A DNA stretch of 36,892 nucleotides from RGIG8709 sp045537065 (lineage in GTDB: Bacteria; Bacillota; Clostridia; Monoglobales; Monoglobaceae), in contig JAZSOT010000079.1 in the NCBI GenBank assembly GCA_045537065.1, positions 1 to 36,892 on the forward strand, in the 5' to 3' direction. Below the pieces are notes generated by a model. That model was not told the origin of the DNA. It made no database searches and saw nothing but the letters and a program-made list of their open reading frames with translations. The stretch's first letter is position 1. Each line of letters opens with the position of its first letter. The translations under genes were made by a program, and so were the position numbers. Positions 1 through 6,340 of the stretch are shown here, one piece after another.

Positions 1-146
1 AAAACTGTGGCAATACACTCCTTAAAATAGTCAAAGCTATAGAAAAATATAAAAAGTCCACAGTGTTTTATTGATTATATCATAAAGGTTAAAAGAAAGG
101 AGAGTATTGATATATTTAGAACTAAATATATCATACAAGAATTAAT
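1..146. other. Left-edge noncoding stretch
   Basis: No gene is visible. AAAACTGTGG at the first bases is close to the reverse complement of CCACAGTGTTTT at 58-69. A strong AAAGGAGA at 96-103 is followed by a TTG-initiated frame of only 12 codons. The end of an upstream gene may lie just outside the window. Confidence 0.4.
109..139 (+). promoter_or_regulatory. Candidate sigma-E promoter of yabP
   Basis: CATACAAG at 132-139 matches seven of eight positions of the sigma-E -10 consensus (CATACANT). ATATT at 112-116 lies 15 bases upstream and resembles the -35 element. Bacillus yabP is a mother-cell sigma-E gene, so such a promoter is expected. The predicted transcription start falls at about 145-147, on the ATG itself, which would make the transcript leaderless. 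The match is by eye only. Confidence 0.35.
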
Positions 147-419
147 ATGGATGAAGTTAGGGGAATTCATAAGATTATAATAGAAGACCGAGAAAAAATC
201 ACAATTTCAGGAGTTTCAGATGTTGAAAACTTTGATGAGAGAGAAATAACTTTATATACAGTTGACGGGGCGATTCAGCTTTTTGGTGAGGATTTTAAAA
301 TCAATAAGCTTAATGTGGAGACCGGTGACGTTGAAATAGAAGGATATATAACTGAGGTAAAATATACAGGGGTTGATAAAACAGATAAAGGCGGATTTTG
401 GGGAAAAATATTTAGGTAA
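147..419 (+). CDS. yabP: Sporulation protein YabP
   Basis: A 90-residue YabP-family protein, a conserved sporulation protein implicated in coat or cortex assembly in the mother cell. The core reads EDREKITISGVSDVENFDE, then an ITLYTVDGAIQLFGEDFKI segment and a short beta-rich C-terminus, the normal family pattern and length. The ATG at 147 has no good ribosome binding site directly before it. The strong AAAGGAGA at 96-103 is too far away and is followed by a 12-codon frame that ends in a stop at 143-145. yabQ follows after 12 bases, the standard yabP-yabQ pair, and divIC and an S1 protein come next as in Bacillus. The family call is secure; the exact start is less so. Confidence 0.88.
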   Translation: MDEVRGIHKIIIEDREKITISGVSDVENFDEREITLYTVDGAIQLFGEDFKINKLNVETGDVEIEGYITEVKYTGVDKTDKGGFWGKIFR

Positions 420-431
420 AGGAAAAAGTAT

Positions 432-968
432 ATGGAACAGGGAGTCAGTAAGCAGCTTATATATTTAAGTGCGATTATATTAACGGGTATTTTAAGCGGC
501 TTTTTATATGATGTTTTAAGAGCAAAACGAAGACTTGTTAAATCAGGCAAAGTATGTATAAATCTTGAGGATATTTTGTTCCTGATTATTTGCGGCGTGA
601 TAATGCTTTTTGTTACTTATTTCTATAACAGCGGAGAAATAAGAATAAGCAGTTTTTTCGGTATGATTTTTGGAACAGGAATGTATTTTCTTATCCTTCG
701 TAACAGAATGGTTAATTTACTGGTTAAGATAATTTTATATGTGAAGAAGTTAATAATATTAGTTGTTAAAATTGTTTTTTTCCCAATCAGGATTATTCTC
801 AGGCTTTTTAAGAAGCCCGTATATATTTTTTGCTGGGTTGTAGGCGGAAAGTTCAGGAGATTTAAAACTATCATAAGAGTTAATTTTTTTAAAATTCTGC
901 AAAGAGCGAAAATTTTAAATATTTTCACAAAAAAACCCGTAAAAAATATTGACAAAGAAAATAATTAA
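432..968 (+). CDS. yabQ: Spore cortex biosynthesis protein YabQ
   Basis: A 178-residue membrane protein of the YabQ family, required for spore cortex formation in Bacillus. The N-terminal motif LSGFLYDVLRAKRR with hydrophobic segments at roughly 8-28, 44-64 and 72-90 is typical. The C-terminal half (100-178) is a strongly basic and hydrophobic stretch with further possible membrane contacts. It is paired with yabP (gap 12 bases) and followed by divIC. AGGAAAAAG before the ATG serves as the ribosome binding site. The family is poorly conserved in sequence, so the call rests on topology, the N-terminal motif and gene order together. Confidence 0.85.
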   Translation: MEQGVSKQLIYLSAIILTGILSGFLYDVLRAKRRLVKSGKVCINLEDILFLIICGVIMLFVTYFYNSGEIRISSFFGMIFGTGMYFLILRNRMVNLLVKIILYVKKLIILVVKIVFFPIRIILRLFKKPVYIFCWVVGGKFRRFKTIIRVNFFKILQRAKILNIFTKKPVKNIDKENN

Positions 969-1015
969 GTATATAATTATTTGTGTGTATCTGTAAGAGA
1001 AAAGGGGGCAATAAT

Positions 1016-1318
1016 ATGGCAAAAAGAATAGTTAAAAAGAGATTGAATTTTCGTAAATTTTTTGGATTTTTAACATTACTTGTTTTACTTCTTTATGTTT
1101 GCTGTACTTTTGTTCACCAGAAAATCAGTCTTGAACAAAGATACGCAATAGTCAAGGATTATGAAAGTCAGATTTCCGAAGCTAAGCTTGAACAGGATAT
1201 GCTGAAAAAAGAGCTTGAAAAAGTTAATTCTGATGAATATCTTGAAAAACTTGCTCGTGAAAAACTCGGACTTATCAAACCTAATGACCGTGTTTTTGTT
1301 GATGTTACAAAGGATTAA
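1016..1318 (+). CDS. divIC: Septum formation initiator DivIC/FtsB-like
   Basis: A 100-residue bitopic cell-division protein. It has a short basic cytoplasmic N-terminus, one membrane helix at about 15-33, and an extracytoplasmic coiled coil from about 40 to 72 (YESQISEAKLEQDMLKKELE), ending in the conserved EKLAREKLGLIKPND motif of the DivIC/FtsB family. These proteins act with FtsL and DivIB at the division septum. I chose ATG 1016 over an in-frame GTG at 983 because AAGGGGG at 1001-1007 is well spaced for it. Its place after yabPQ and before an S1-domain gene matches Bacillus. A strong terminator follows directly. Confidence 0.9.
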   Translation: MAKRIVKKRLNFRKFFGFLTLLVLLLYVCCTFVHQKISLEQRYAIVKDYESQISEAKLEQDMLKKELEKVNSDEYLEKLAREKLGLIKPNDRVFVDVTKD

Positions 1319-1327
1319 AAAATCGAA

Positions 1328-1366
1328 AGCTTTCCCCTTTTTTAAAGGGGCAAAAGCTCTTTTTTT
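1328..1366 (+). terminator. Rho-independent terminator after divIC
   Basis: AGCTTT-CCCCTTT pairs with AAAGGGG-(C)-AAAAGCT around a three-base TTT loop with one bulged C, followed by a run of seven T residues broken by one C. It closes the yabP-yabQ-divIC unit. Confidence 0.85.
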
Positions 1367-1462
1367 ATAGAATTTTTACTTTTTTGCTTTTTCTCGCCCG
1401 TGGTTAAGGCTTTGTGAAAATTTGTGATTACTTGCGGGCGGAAAGGCAATGGATATAATTTT

Positions 1463-1912
1463 ATGCAAATGCAGGCAGGGGATATTTGTCAAGGTAAGGT
1501 TTCAGGAATTGTTCCATTTGGAGCTTTTGTTGAGCTTGAGAACGGAGGTTCAGGATTAGTACATATTTCAGAGGTTTCTGTTGAATATGTTGAGGATGTA
1601 AGCAAGCACCTTAAAATCGGACAAGAAGTTAAGGTTAAAGTGCTTGGAATTGATGAAAAAGGCAAGATAAGTCTGTCAATAAAGAGAGCATCCGAAAATT
1701 TTCAGAAAAAACCAAAACCACAAAAAAGGGTTGAGGAACCAATAGGATCAAGACCTCCAGAGGAGTTTTCTTTTAACACAAAAAATTCTCAGGAGTCTAT
1801 GTCTTTTGAGGATATGCTTTTAAGATTTAAGCATGACAGTGAAGAAAAGATTCAGGATTTGAAGAGAAACACTGAGGGAAAACGCAACGGAGGATATAAA
1901 AGGTCCTATTAA
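1463..1912 (+). CDS. S1 RNA-binding domain protein (YabR-like)
   Basis: A 149-residue protein with one S1 domain at about 5-76 (GDICQGKVSGIVPFGAFVEL, then GLVHISEVS and GKISLSIKRA). The S1 fold binds RNA, and this family resembles general stress protein 13 and YabR. A lysine/proline-rich linker (80-110) leads to a charged helix (FEDMLLRFKHDSEEKI) that is conserved in clostridial homologues. ATG 1463 fits the family N-terminus better than an in-frame GTG at 1424, although the ribosome binding site is weak (AAAGG about 16 bases away). Position after divIC matches Bacillus yabR. The function of these proteins is not well defined. Confidence 0.85.
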   Translation: MQMQAGDICQGKVSGIVPFGAFVELENGGSGLVHISEVSVEYVEDVSKHLKIGQEVKVKVLGIDEKGKISLSIKRASENFQKKPKPQKRVEEPIGSRPPEEFSFNTKNSQESMSFEDMLLRFKHDSEEKIQDLKRNTEGKRNGGYKRSY

Positions 1913-1945
1913 TGTAGATAACTGATTTAAAGATAGGAGTTTTTT

Positions 1946-2374
1946 ATGGACAATGGAGTAATTTTTTGGATTATTATGGCAGTTGTTCTTGGTTTTGTTG
2001 AATCAATGACTGCATCTTTGGTCAGCATATGGGGAGCAGTTGCGGCTGTTATTTGCGCAATACTGGCATCCTTTAGAATTTCTTATGAAATTGTTTCAGT
2101 TTGCTTTATTGCTATTACTGCTATTTTACTTCTTGCAACAAGACCTTTGGCAAAAAAACTTTTAAACAGCAAAACCGTTGCAACGAATGCAGACAGAATT
2201 ATCGGAAGTGAAGCAAGAGTGATAAAGAAGATTACACCAGATGCATCAGGGCAGGTTGATATTCGCGGACAAATCTGGACAGCATATGAAAAGGATAGCA
2301 ATGAACTTGAAATCGGGGACAGAGTAAGAGTTGTTTCTATTGAAGGTGTTAAGGCTATTGTTGAAAAAATATAA
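1946..2374 (+). CDS. NfeD-like membrane protein
   Basis: A 142-residue protein of the short NfeD type. Membrane helices lie at about 5-24, 28-43 and 49-66, followed by a soluble OB-fold domain (about 83-142) containing IIGSEARVIKKI, SGQVDIRGQIWTAYE and EIGDRVRVVSIEG. NfeD proteins are almost always encoded beside an SPFH/stomatin-type gene and are thought to assist its membrane microdomain assembly. Here the SPFH gene follows after 20 bases. AGATAGGAG before the ATG is the ribosome binding site. Family and partner are clear; the cellular role is known only in outline. Confidence 0.9.
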   Translation: MDNGVIFWIIMAVVLGFVESMTASLVSIWGAVAAVICAILASFRISYEIVSVCFIAITAILLLATRPLAKKLLNSKTVATNADRIIGSEARVIKKITPDASGQVDIRGQIWTAYEKDSNELEIGDRVRVVSIEGVKAIVEKI

Positions 2375-2394
2375 CTGTTAAGGAGAGAAATGCG

Positions 2395-3315
2395 ATGTAT
2401 ATTTTTATTTTGATTTTAATAGCAATAGTTATAGCTATTGCAAATATAAAAATTGTGCCACAGGCTCACGCATATGTTGTTGAACGACTTGGAGCCTACA
2501 GTGCAACCTGGAATGTGGGACTTCATTTTAAAATTCCTTTTATTGAAAGAATTGCAAAGTCTGTTTCTTTAAAGGAACAGGTTGTTGATTTTGAACCCCA
2601 GCCTGTTATCACAAAAGATAATGTTACTATGCAGATTGATACAGTGGTTTATTTCCAGATAACAGACCCTAAGCTTTATTCTTATGGTGTTGAAAGACCT
2701 ATGTCTGCAATTGAAAATTTAACTGCAACTACTCTTAGAAATATTATTGGTGATATGGAACTTGATGAAAGCTTAACATCAAGAGATGTTATAAATTCAA
2801 GTATGAGGTCTATTCTTGACGAAGCAACAGACCCTTGGGGAATTAAGGTTAACAGAGTTGAGCTTAAAAATATTATTCCTCCGTCAGGAATTCGTGAAGC
2901 AATGGAAAAACAAATGAAGGCTGAACGTGAAAGAAGAGAAGCAATTTTAAGAGCAGAGGGTGAGAAAAAATCTGCAATTTTGGTTGCAGAGGGTGAAAAG
3001 GAATCTGCAATATTAAGAGCGGAGGCTGAAAAACAGTCACAGATTTTGCGTGCAGAAGCTGAAAGAGAATCGGCTATAAGGGTTGCAGAAGGTGAAGCTG
3101 AAGCAATTATTAATATTAAAAAGGCAACAGCCGAGGGTATCAAAATGTTAAATGAGGCGGCACCGAGTGATGCTGTTCTTAAAATAAAAAGCCTTGAGGC
3201 CTTTGAAAAGGCGGCAGACGGAAAGGCAACAAAAATTATCATTCCGTCTGAAATACAAGGCATTGCAGGACTTGCAAAAGGAATTATTGAAACAGTTACA
3301 GAAGATAAGAAATAA
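2395..3315 (+). CDS. SPFH/Band 7 (stomatin-like, QmcA-type) protein
   Basis: A 306-residue SPFH protein. A hydrophobic N-terminal anchor (2-20) is followed by the prohibitin-homology domain (about 22-165; VVERLGAYSATWNVGLHFKIPF and DVINSSMRSILDE) and a long charged coiled coil. Residues 181-235 are five consecutive 11-residue units of the type (R/K/E)SAILRAEGEK. The C-terminus (SLEAFEKAADGKATKIIIPSE) is typical of the QmcA/slipin group. Such proteins oligomerise on the membrane and organise microdomains with NfeD and proteases. It forms an operon with the NfeD gene upstream and yebC downstream (15-base gap). Confidence 0.93.
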   Translation: MYIFILILIAIVIAIANIKIVPQAHAYVVERLGAYSATWNVGLHFKIPFIERIAKSVSLKEQVVDFEPQPVITKDNVTMQIDTVVYFQITDPKLYSYGVERPMSAIENLTATTLRNIIGDMELDESLTSRDVINSSMRSILDEATDPWGIKVNRVELKNIIPPSGIREAMEKQMKAERERREAILRAEGEKKSAILVAEGEKESAILRAEAEKQSQILRAEAERESAIRVAEGEAEAIINIKKATAEGIKMLNEAAPSDAVLKIKSLEAFEKAADGKATKIIIPSEIQGIAGLAKGIIETVTEDKK

Positions 3316-3330
3316 TAGGAGGATATAGTA

Positions 3331-4071
3331 ATGTCAGGACATTCCAAATGGGCAACGATTAAAAGAAAAAAAGGTGCAATTGATGCAAAGAGAGGCAAAC
3401 TTTTCACCAAAATAGGAAGAGAGCTTATGGTTGCAGTTAAAGAGGGAGGTCCCGATCCGGACAGTAACTCAAAACTAAGAGATGCCATTGCTAAGGCAAA
3501 AGCAAATAATATGCCGAATGATACTATCCAAAGAAGTATCAAAAAAGCTTCCGGTGAAGGTAATGCCAATGAATATTTTGAAATGGTGTATGAAGGTTAT
3601 GGACCAAGCGGTATAGCTGTTATGGTTGAAACTCTGTCAGATAATAAGAACAGAACAGCAGGTGACTTAAGACATTATTTTGATAAATTTGGCGGAAACC
3701 TTGGACAGACCGGTTCTGTTGGGTTTATGTTTGACAGAAAAGGTGTTATTGTTATTGCAAAAGACGGGGAAATTGATGAAGATACTTTAATGATGGATGC
3801 TCTTGATTCAGGTGCTGATGATTTTTCAGCAGAAGATGAATGCTTTGAAATCACAACAACTCCGGAAGATTTTAGTGCAACCCGCGAAGCTTTAGAACAA
3901 AAAGGATATGTGTTTGAACAGGCAGAAATCAGCTATGTTCCAAAAACAACAACAGAGCTTACAAATGAAGAAGACATTACCAAAATGGAAAAGCTTATTG
4001 ATGCATTAGAAGATAACGACGATGTTCAGAATGTTTACCACACATGGGAAATGCCTGATGATGAAGAATAA
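3331..4071 (+). CDS. yebC: YebC/PmpR family regulator
   Basis: A 246-residue full-length YebC/PmpR/TACO1-family protein, beginning MSGHSKWATIKRKKGAIDAK and containing the NNMPNDTIQRSIKKA, YEGYGPSGIAVMVE and NKNRTAGDLRHYFDKFGGN blocks. The family was first described as DNA-binding regulators; members are also linked to translation of proline-rich stretches. AGGAGGATATAGTA gives an excellent ribosome binding site. It is the last gene of its transcription unit, closed by a strong bidirectional terminator shared with spoIVB. Confidence 0.96.
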   Translation: MSGHSKWATIKRKKGAIDAKRGKLFTKIGRELMVAVKEGGPDPDSNSKLRDAIAKAKANNMPNDTIQRSIKKASGEGNANEYFEMVYEGYGPSGIAVMVETLSDNKNRTAGDLRHYFDKFGGNLGQTGSVGFMFDRKGVIVIAKDGEIDEDTLMMDALDSGADDFSAEDECFEITTTPEDFSATREALEQKGYVFEQAEISYVPKTTTELTNEEDITKMEKLIDALEDNDDVQNVYHTWEMPDDEE

Positions 4072-4079
4072 AGTTATAT

Positions 4080-4117
4080 AGTTTAAAAACCCTCCGATTA
4101 TGGAGGGTTTTTAAACT
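4080..4117. terminator. Bidirectional terminator between yebC and spoIVB
   Basis: A perfect 16-bp stem (AGTTTAAAAACCCTCC with its complement at 4102-4117) around a six-base GATTAT loop. A/T runs within and beside the arms allow it to act on both strands between convergent genes. Confidence 0.88.
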
Positions 4118-4138
4118 ATTTTGCTATTATATCTTTAT

Positions 4139-5167
4139 TTAATTTTTAGGTTTTTCTTTTAACATATTTTCAATAAATATTCCATAACCTTTTGTTGGGT
4201 CATTCACGAAAACGTGTGTCACAGCACCGATGATTTTACCATTTTGTAAGATTGGTGAACCGCTCATTCCCTGAACTATTCCACCAGTTTTTTCAAGCAG
4301 TTCTTTATCTGTGATTTTTATAATCATATCTTTGTTTCTATTCTCTAGAGATGCGGAAACCTTTAGAATTTCAATTTCAAATTCTTTTGGTATTGAATTT
4401 TCTACAGTTGTTAAAATTGATGCTTTCCCTTTTATAATTTCTTCTTTTTCTCCTACAAGAACAGGAGTATGCTGTCTTAAAAGGTCAGATTTAATTTCGC
4501 CGTATAATCCGTGTTCTGTATTATTTTTAACATTTCCTATTATTTTGCCGTCAGATGAAAATGTCCCTTTTAATTCACCAGGAATACCTTTTTTGCCTTT
4601 AACAACAGAAATTATTTCAGCACTTAAAATTTCTCCTTCGTTTGAAGGAATAATGTCTTCGTTGTAGGCACTGCATATTCCGTGCCCAAGGGCTGCGAAG
4701 GTGTTGTTTTCTGGATTAATAAAGGTTAAAGTACCTACTCCCGATGTTGCGTCCTTAACCCAGGCACCGATGACAAAATCTTTTTCCTCGACTGATTTTA
4801 TCGGAGTAATTTCCTGAGTTATAAATTTTTTGTTTCTGCATATGGTAATATCAATTTTATCTCCATTAAATTCAGACAGAGCCTTTTTTAATTCATAAAC
4901 AGAATTAATTTTGGTACCATCAATATTTGTTATAATATCACCTTGTTTAATTCCTGCCTTTTCTGCAGGAGATGGACAGAAACCACCTGTTGTTATAATT
5001 TCGGATGTTCCTGTTACAATTACTCCGTCGGTGAAAAGATTAACACCAATACTTTGTCCGCAGGGGATAAGGTACATATTTTCTGATGCATAAGAAGGTG
5101 AGAAACCGGAATTAAAAATAATTGTGAAAAGCATTATAAATAGATGCAATTTAAAGGCTTTCTTCAC
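4139..5167 (-). CDS. spoIVB: Stage IV sporulation protease SpoIVB
   Basis: A 342-residue SpoIVB serine protease of family S55. In Bacillus it is secreted from the forespore into the intermembrane space, where it cleaves SpoIVFA and so triggers pro-sigma-K processing. An N-terminal signal anchor (about 5-27) precedes a PDZ domain (about 45-125; PSPAEKAGIKQGDIIT) and the protease domain. Candidate catalytic residues are H162 in ALGHGI, D287 and S302 in IVQGMSGSPI; the Asp-Ser spacing of 15 agrees with the Bacillus triad as I recall it. Length is somewhat below Bacillus (about 425), as usual in clostridia. The start has GGGGGAATACAGTG upstream. spo0A, often its neighbour, is not beside it here. 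Confidence 0.95.
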   Translation of the reverse strand: MKKAFKLHLFIMLFTIIFNSGFSPSYASENMYLIPCGQSIGVNLFTDGVIVTGTSEIITTGGFCPSPAEKAGIKQGDIITNIDGTKINSVYELKKALSEFNGDKIDITICRNKKFITQEITPIKSVEEKDFVIGAWVKDATSGVGTLTFINPENNTFAALGHGICSAYNEDIIPSNEGEILSAEIISVVKGKKGIPGELKGTFSSDGKIIGNVKNNTEHGLYGEIKSDLLRQHTPVLVGEKEEIIKGKASILTTVENSIPKEFEIEILKVSASLENRNKDMIIKITDKELLEKTGGIVQGMSGSPILQNGKIIGAVTHVFVNDPTKGYGIFIENMLKEKPKN

Positions 5168-5271
5168 TGTATTCCCCCTTTTAAATTTATTTTTATCGTT
5201 TGTACAGATTTAGTATTTGCATAAAAATAAAATTCATATGTAGAAATAAAGAACATAGACTCCAAAAATTT

Positions 5272-5310
5272 AAGCCCTGCCATAAAGAATTTCCATTTAT
5301 GGCAGGGCTT
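5272..5310 (-). terminator. Terminator of the Asn-rich mini-gene
   Basis: AAGCCCTGCCATAAA at 5272-5286 pairs perfectly over 15 bp with 5296-5310 around a nine-base loop. Read on the minus strand it lies 27 bases after the mini-gene stop codon and is followed by AAATTTTT, so it isolates this gene from spoIVB. Confidence 0.75.
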
Positions 5311-5337
5311 ATTTTGAAGAGTTTACTTTAAAACGAA

Positions 5338-5436
5338 TTAGTCGTTTTTGCTGTTGCTGTTGTTGTTTTTGTTGTTATTGTTGTTATTATTGTTGTTTGA
5401 TTTCTGATTTTCGTTTTTGTTGTTTAAATTTGACAT
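5338..5436 (-). CDS. Asparagine-rich 32-residue protein
   Basis: A very short gene: ATG at 5436, stop at 5338, 32 residues, 19 of them asparagine, the rest almost only Lys, Ser, Glu, Gln and Asp. It starts MSNLNNKNENQKSNN and continues with runs of Asn ending NSNSKND. AAGGAGAG lies eight bases before the ATG, and a perfect 15-bp terminator hairpin follows the stop, so the unit has signals at both ends of a real gene. There is no signal peptide and no hydrophobic segment. It diverges from a GerQ-like coat gene and lies upstream of spoIVB, which suggests a sporulation role such as a small spore or coat peptide. I recognise no family. The repeated AAC/AAT codons could also come from repeat expansion. 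Confidence 0.6.
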   Translation of the reverse strand: MSNLNNKNENQKSNNNNNNNNNKNNNSNSKND

Positions 5437-5570
5437 TATAATCTCTCCTTAAAGAAAATGTTTGATAAAATAATTTTTATCACATCCCTATTATTTGCTT
5501 TTAAATTTTTTTTATACAATTTTTGTTACAAAAAATTTTTATTTGCATATTTTATTATTATAGAATATTT

Positions 5571-5589
5571 AAGGAGGTATTTTATTTTG
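5571..5589 (+). promoter_or_regulatory. Ribosome binding site fixing a TTG start
   Basis: A perfect AAGGAGGT at 5571-5578 sits eight bases before TTG 5587. This places the start of the GerQ-like gene here, and not at an in-frame ATG at 5458, whose extra N-terminus would be translated from AT-rich spacer. Confidence 0.8.
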
Positions 5590-6141
5590 AGATATGTTGG
5601 AAATATCAGACGGGATGAGGATAATTATTATAATGCACCATATGAAAAAGCGGTTTTTCCTCCGGGGAGTGTAGTGCCTGAAAATATGTCGGATAATTCG
5701 GAAATGTATAACCAGCCAGCAGATAATATGATGAGCCGCAATATGAATAATATGATGGATGAAAATGATAATAATATTAGATTTCCGTTAAATCAGGGAG
5801 AAACTCTTAAAAGAAATAATATGCCGGAAAACACTCAAAGAAACAGAGAAATGGATATTGACACAAATGAGAGATATAATGCTAATATGGGAATTGCCTA
5901 CAGATATCCCGGAAACAGTGGTTGTAGCCTGAGTAGGCCTATCAGTGATTTGCTCTGTGAATATATGGGGAAATATATTACGGCAGAGTTTATGTTTGGA
6001 GCAGATACATATGTAAAGAAATCGGGAATTTTAAAAGAAATGGGAATGAATTACATTGTGCTTGATGTAAATGGAGTATGGGTTATATGTGATTTAACGG
6101 ATGTTAAGTTCATTAATATATCATCTAATGATTTGATGTAA
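5587..6141 (+). CDS. GerQ-like spore coat protein with Asn/Met-rich N-terminus
   Basis: 184 residues from the TTG start. Residues 33-101 are low complexity, rich in Asn and Met (NMMSRNMNNMMDENDNN). The C-terminal domain (about 118-178) reads ISDLLCEYMGKYITAEFMF, KKSGILKEMGMNYIVLDV and VWVICDLTDVKFINI. This resembles the GerQ coat-protein pattern (Y.E..LR...GK.AT.YM.., a G.I.EAG.D.I.L block, and a ..YLDYV.F end). In Bacillus, GerQ is a coat protein crosslinked by transglutaminase and needed for localising the cortex hydrolase CwlJ. The match is in pattern only and is remote. The gene stands alone between the divergent Asn-rich mini-gene and the uracil permease promoter. Confidence 0.6.
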   Translation: MRYVGNIRRDEDNYYNAPYEKAVFPPGSVVPENMSDNSEMYNQPADNMMSRNMNNMMDENDNNIRFPLNQGETLKRNNMPENTQRNREMDIDTNERYNANMGIAYRYPGNSGCSLSRPISDLLCEYMGKYITAEFMFGADTYVKKSGILKEMGMNYIVLDVNGVWVICDLTDVKFINISSNDLM

Positions 6142-6156
6142 TTTTAATAAAAAGTA

Positions 6157-6185
6157 TTTACAAATAATTTATAATATGATATAAT
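6157..6185 (+). promoter_or_regulatory. Sigma-A promoter of the uraA-pyrR unit
   Basis: TTTACA at 6157-6162 and TATAAT at 6180-6185 are separated by exactly 17 bases. The leader from here to the uraA start is about 150 bases, long enough for regulatory RNA. Confidence 0.85.
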
Positions 6186-6205
6186 TCGACTAAAGTAAAT
6201 GGTTT

Positions 6206-6291
6206 GTCTTTAAATTCGATGCGAGACATCAGTAAGACTTTATAAAATTTCTTCAAAGAGATACTGCCTTGTCTTCGTGACAAGGCTTTTT
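6206..6291 (+). promoter_or_regulatory. Attenuator-like leader, probably PyrR-controlled
   Basis: A first stem-loop pairs GTCTT (6206-6210) with AAGAC (6234-6238) and inside it GATG with CATC around a CGAGA loop. This G-A-G-A loop in an interrupted stem resembles a PyrR binding loop. It is followed by a rho-independent terminator: GCCTTGTC (6266-6273), loop TTCGT, GACAAGGC (6279-6286), then T5. A terminator placed before uraA, with pyrR downstream, indicates attenuation by PyrR and uridine nucleotides. I could not draw a convincing antiterminator. Confidence 0.6.
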
Positions 6292-6340
6292 GTTTGCATT
6301 GATAGAGGATAAAAACCGGATAAATTAAGGAGTGTATTTT

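Noticed and set aside
107..145. TTG-initiated 12-codon frame after a strong ribosome binding site
   Set aside because: Too short and without a recognisable product; it may be a translated leader, but nothing supports it beyond the AAAGGAGA.
1396..1412. GTGGTTAAGGC resembling a serine-tRNA D-arm
   Set aside because: No T-arm, anticodon arm or CCA-side acceptor is present; the match is short and could be chance, although tRNA genes occur near this locus in Bacillus.
2682..3569. Long open frame on the minus strand (295 codons) across the SPFH gene and yebC start
   Set aside because: It is a shadow of two well-supported plus-strand genes, caused by the repeat-rich SPFH coding region, and has no ribosome binding site or family features.
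5458..5586. N-terminal extension of the GerQ-like protein from ATG 5458
   Set aside because: The extension is hydrophobic and AT-driven, lies in the divergent promoter region, and a perfect ribosome binding site serves TTG 5587.
6190..6300. Purine-type riboswitch before the nucleobase permease
   Set aside because: The conserved loop and core sequences of purine riboswitches are absent, and the permease has the uracil-type signature.
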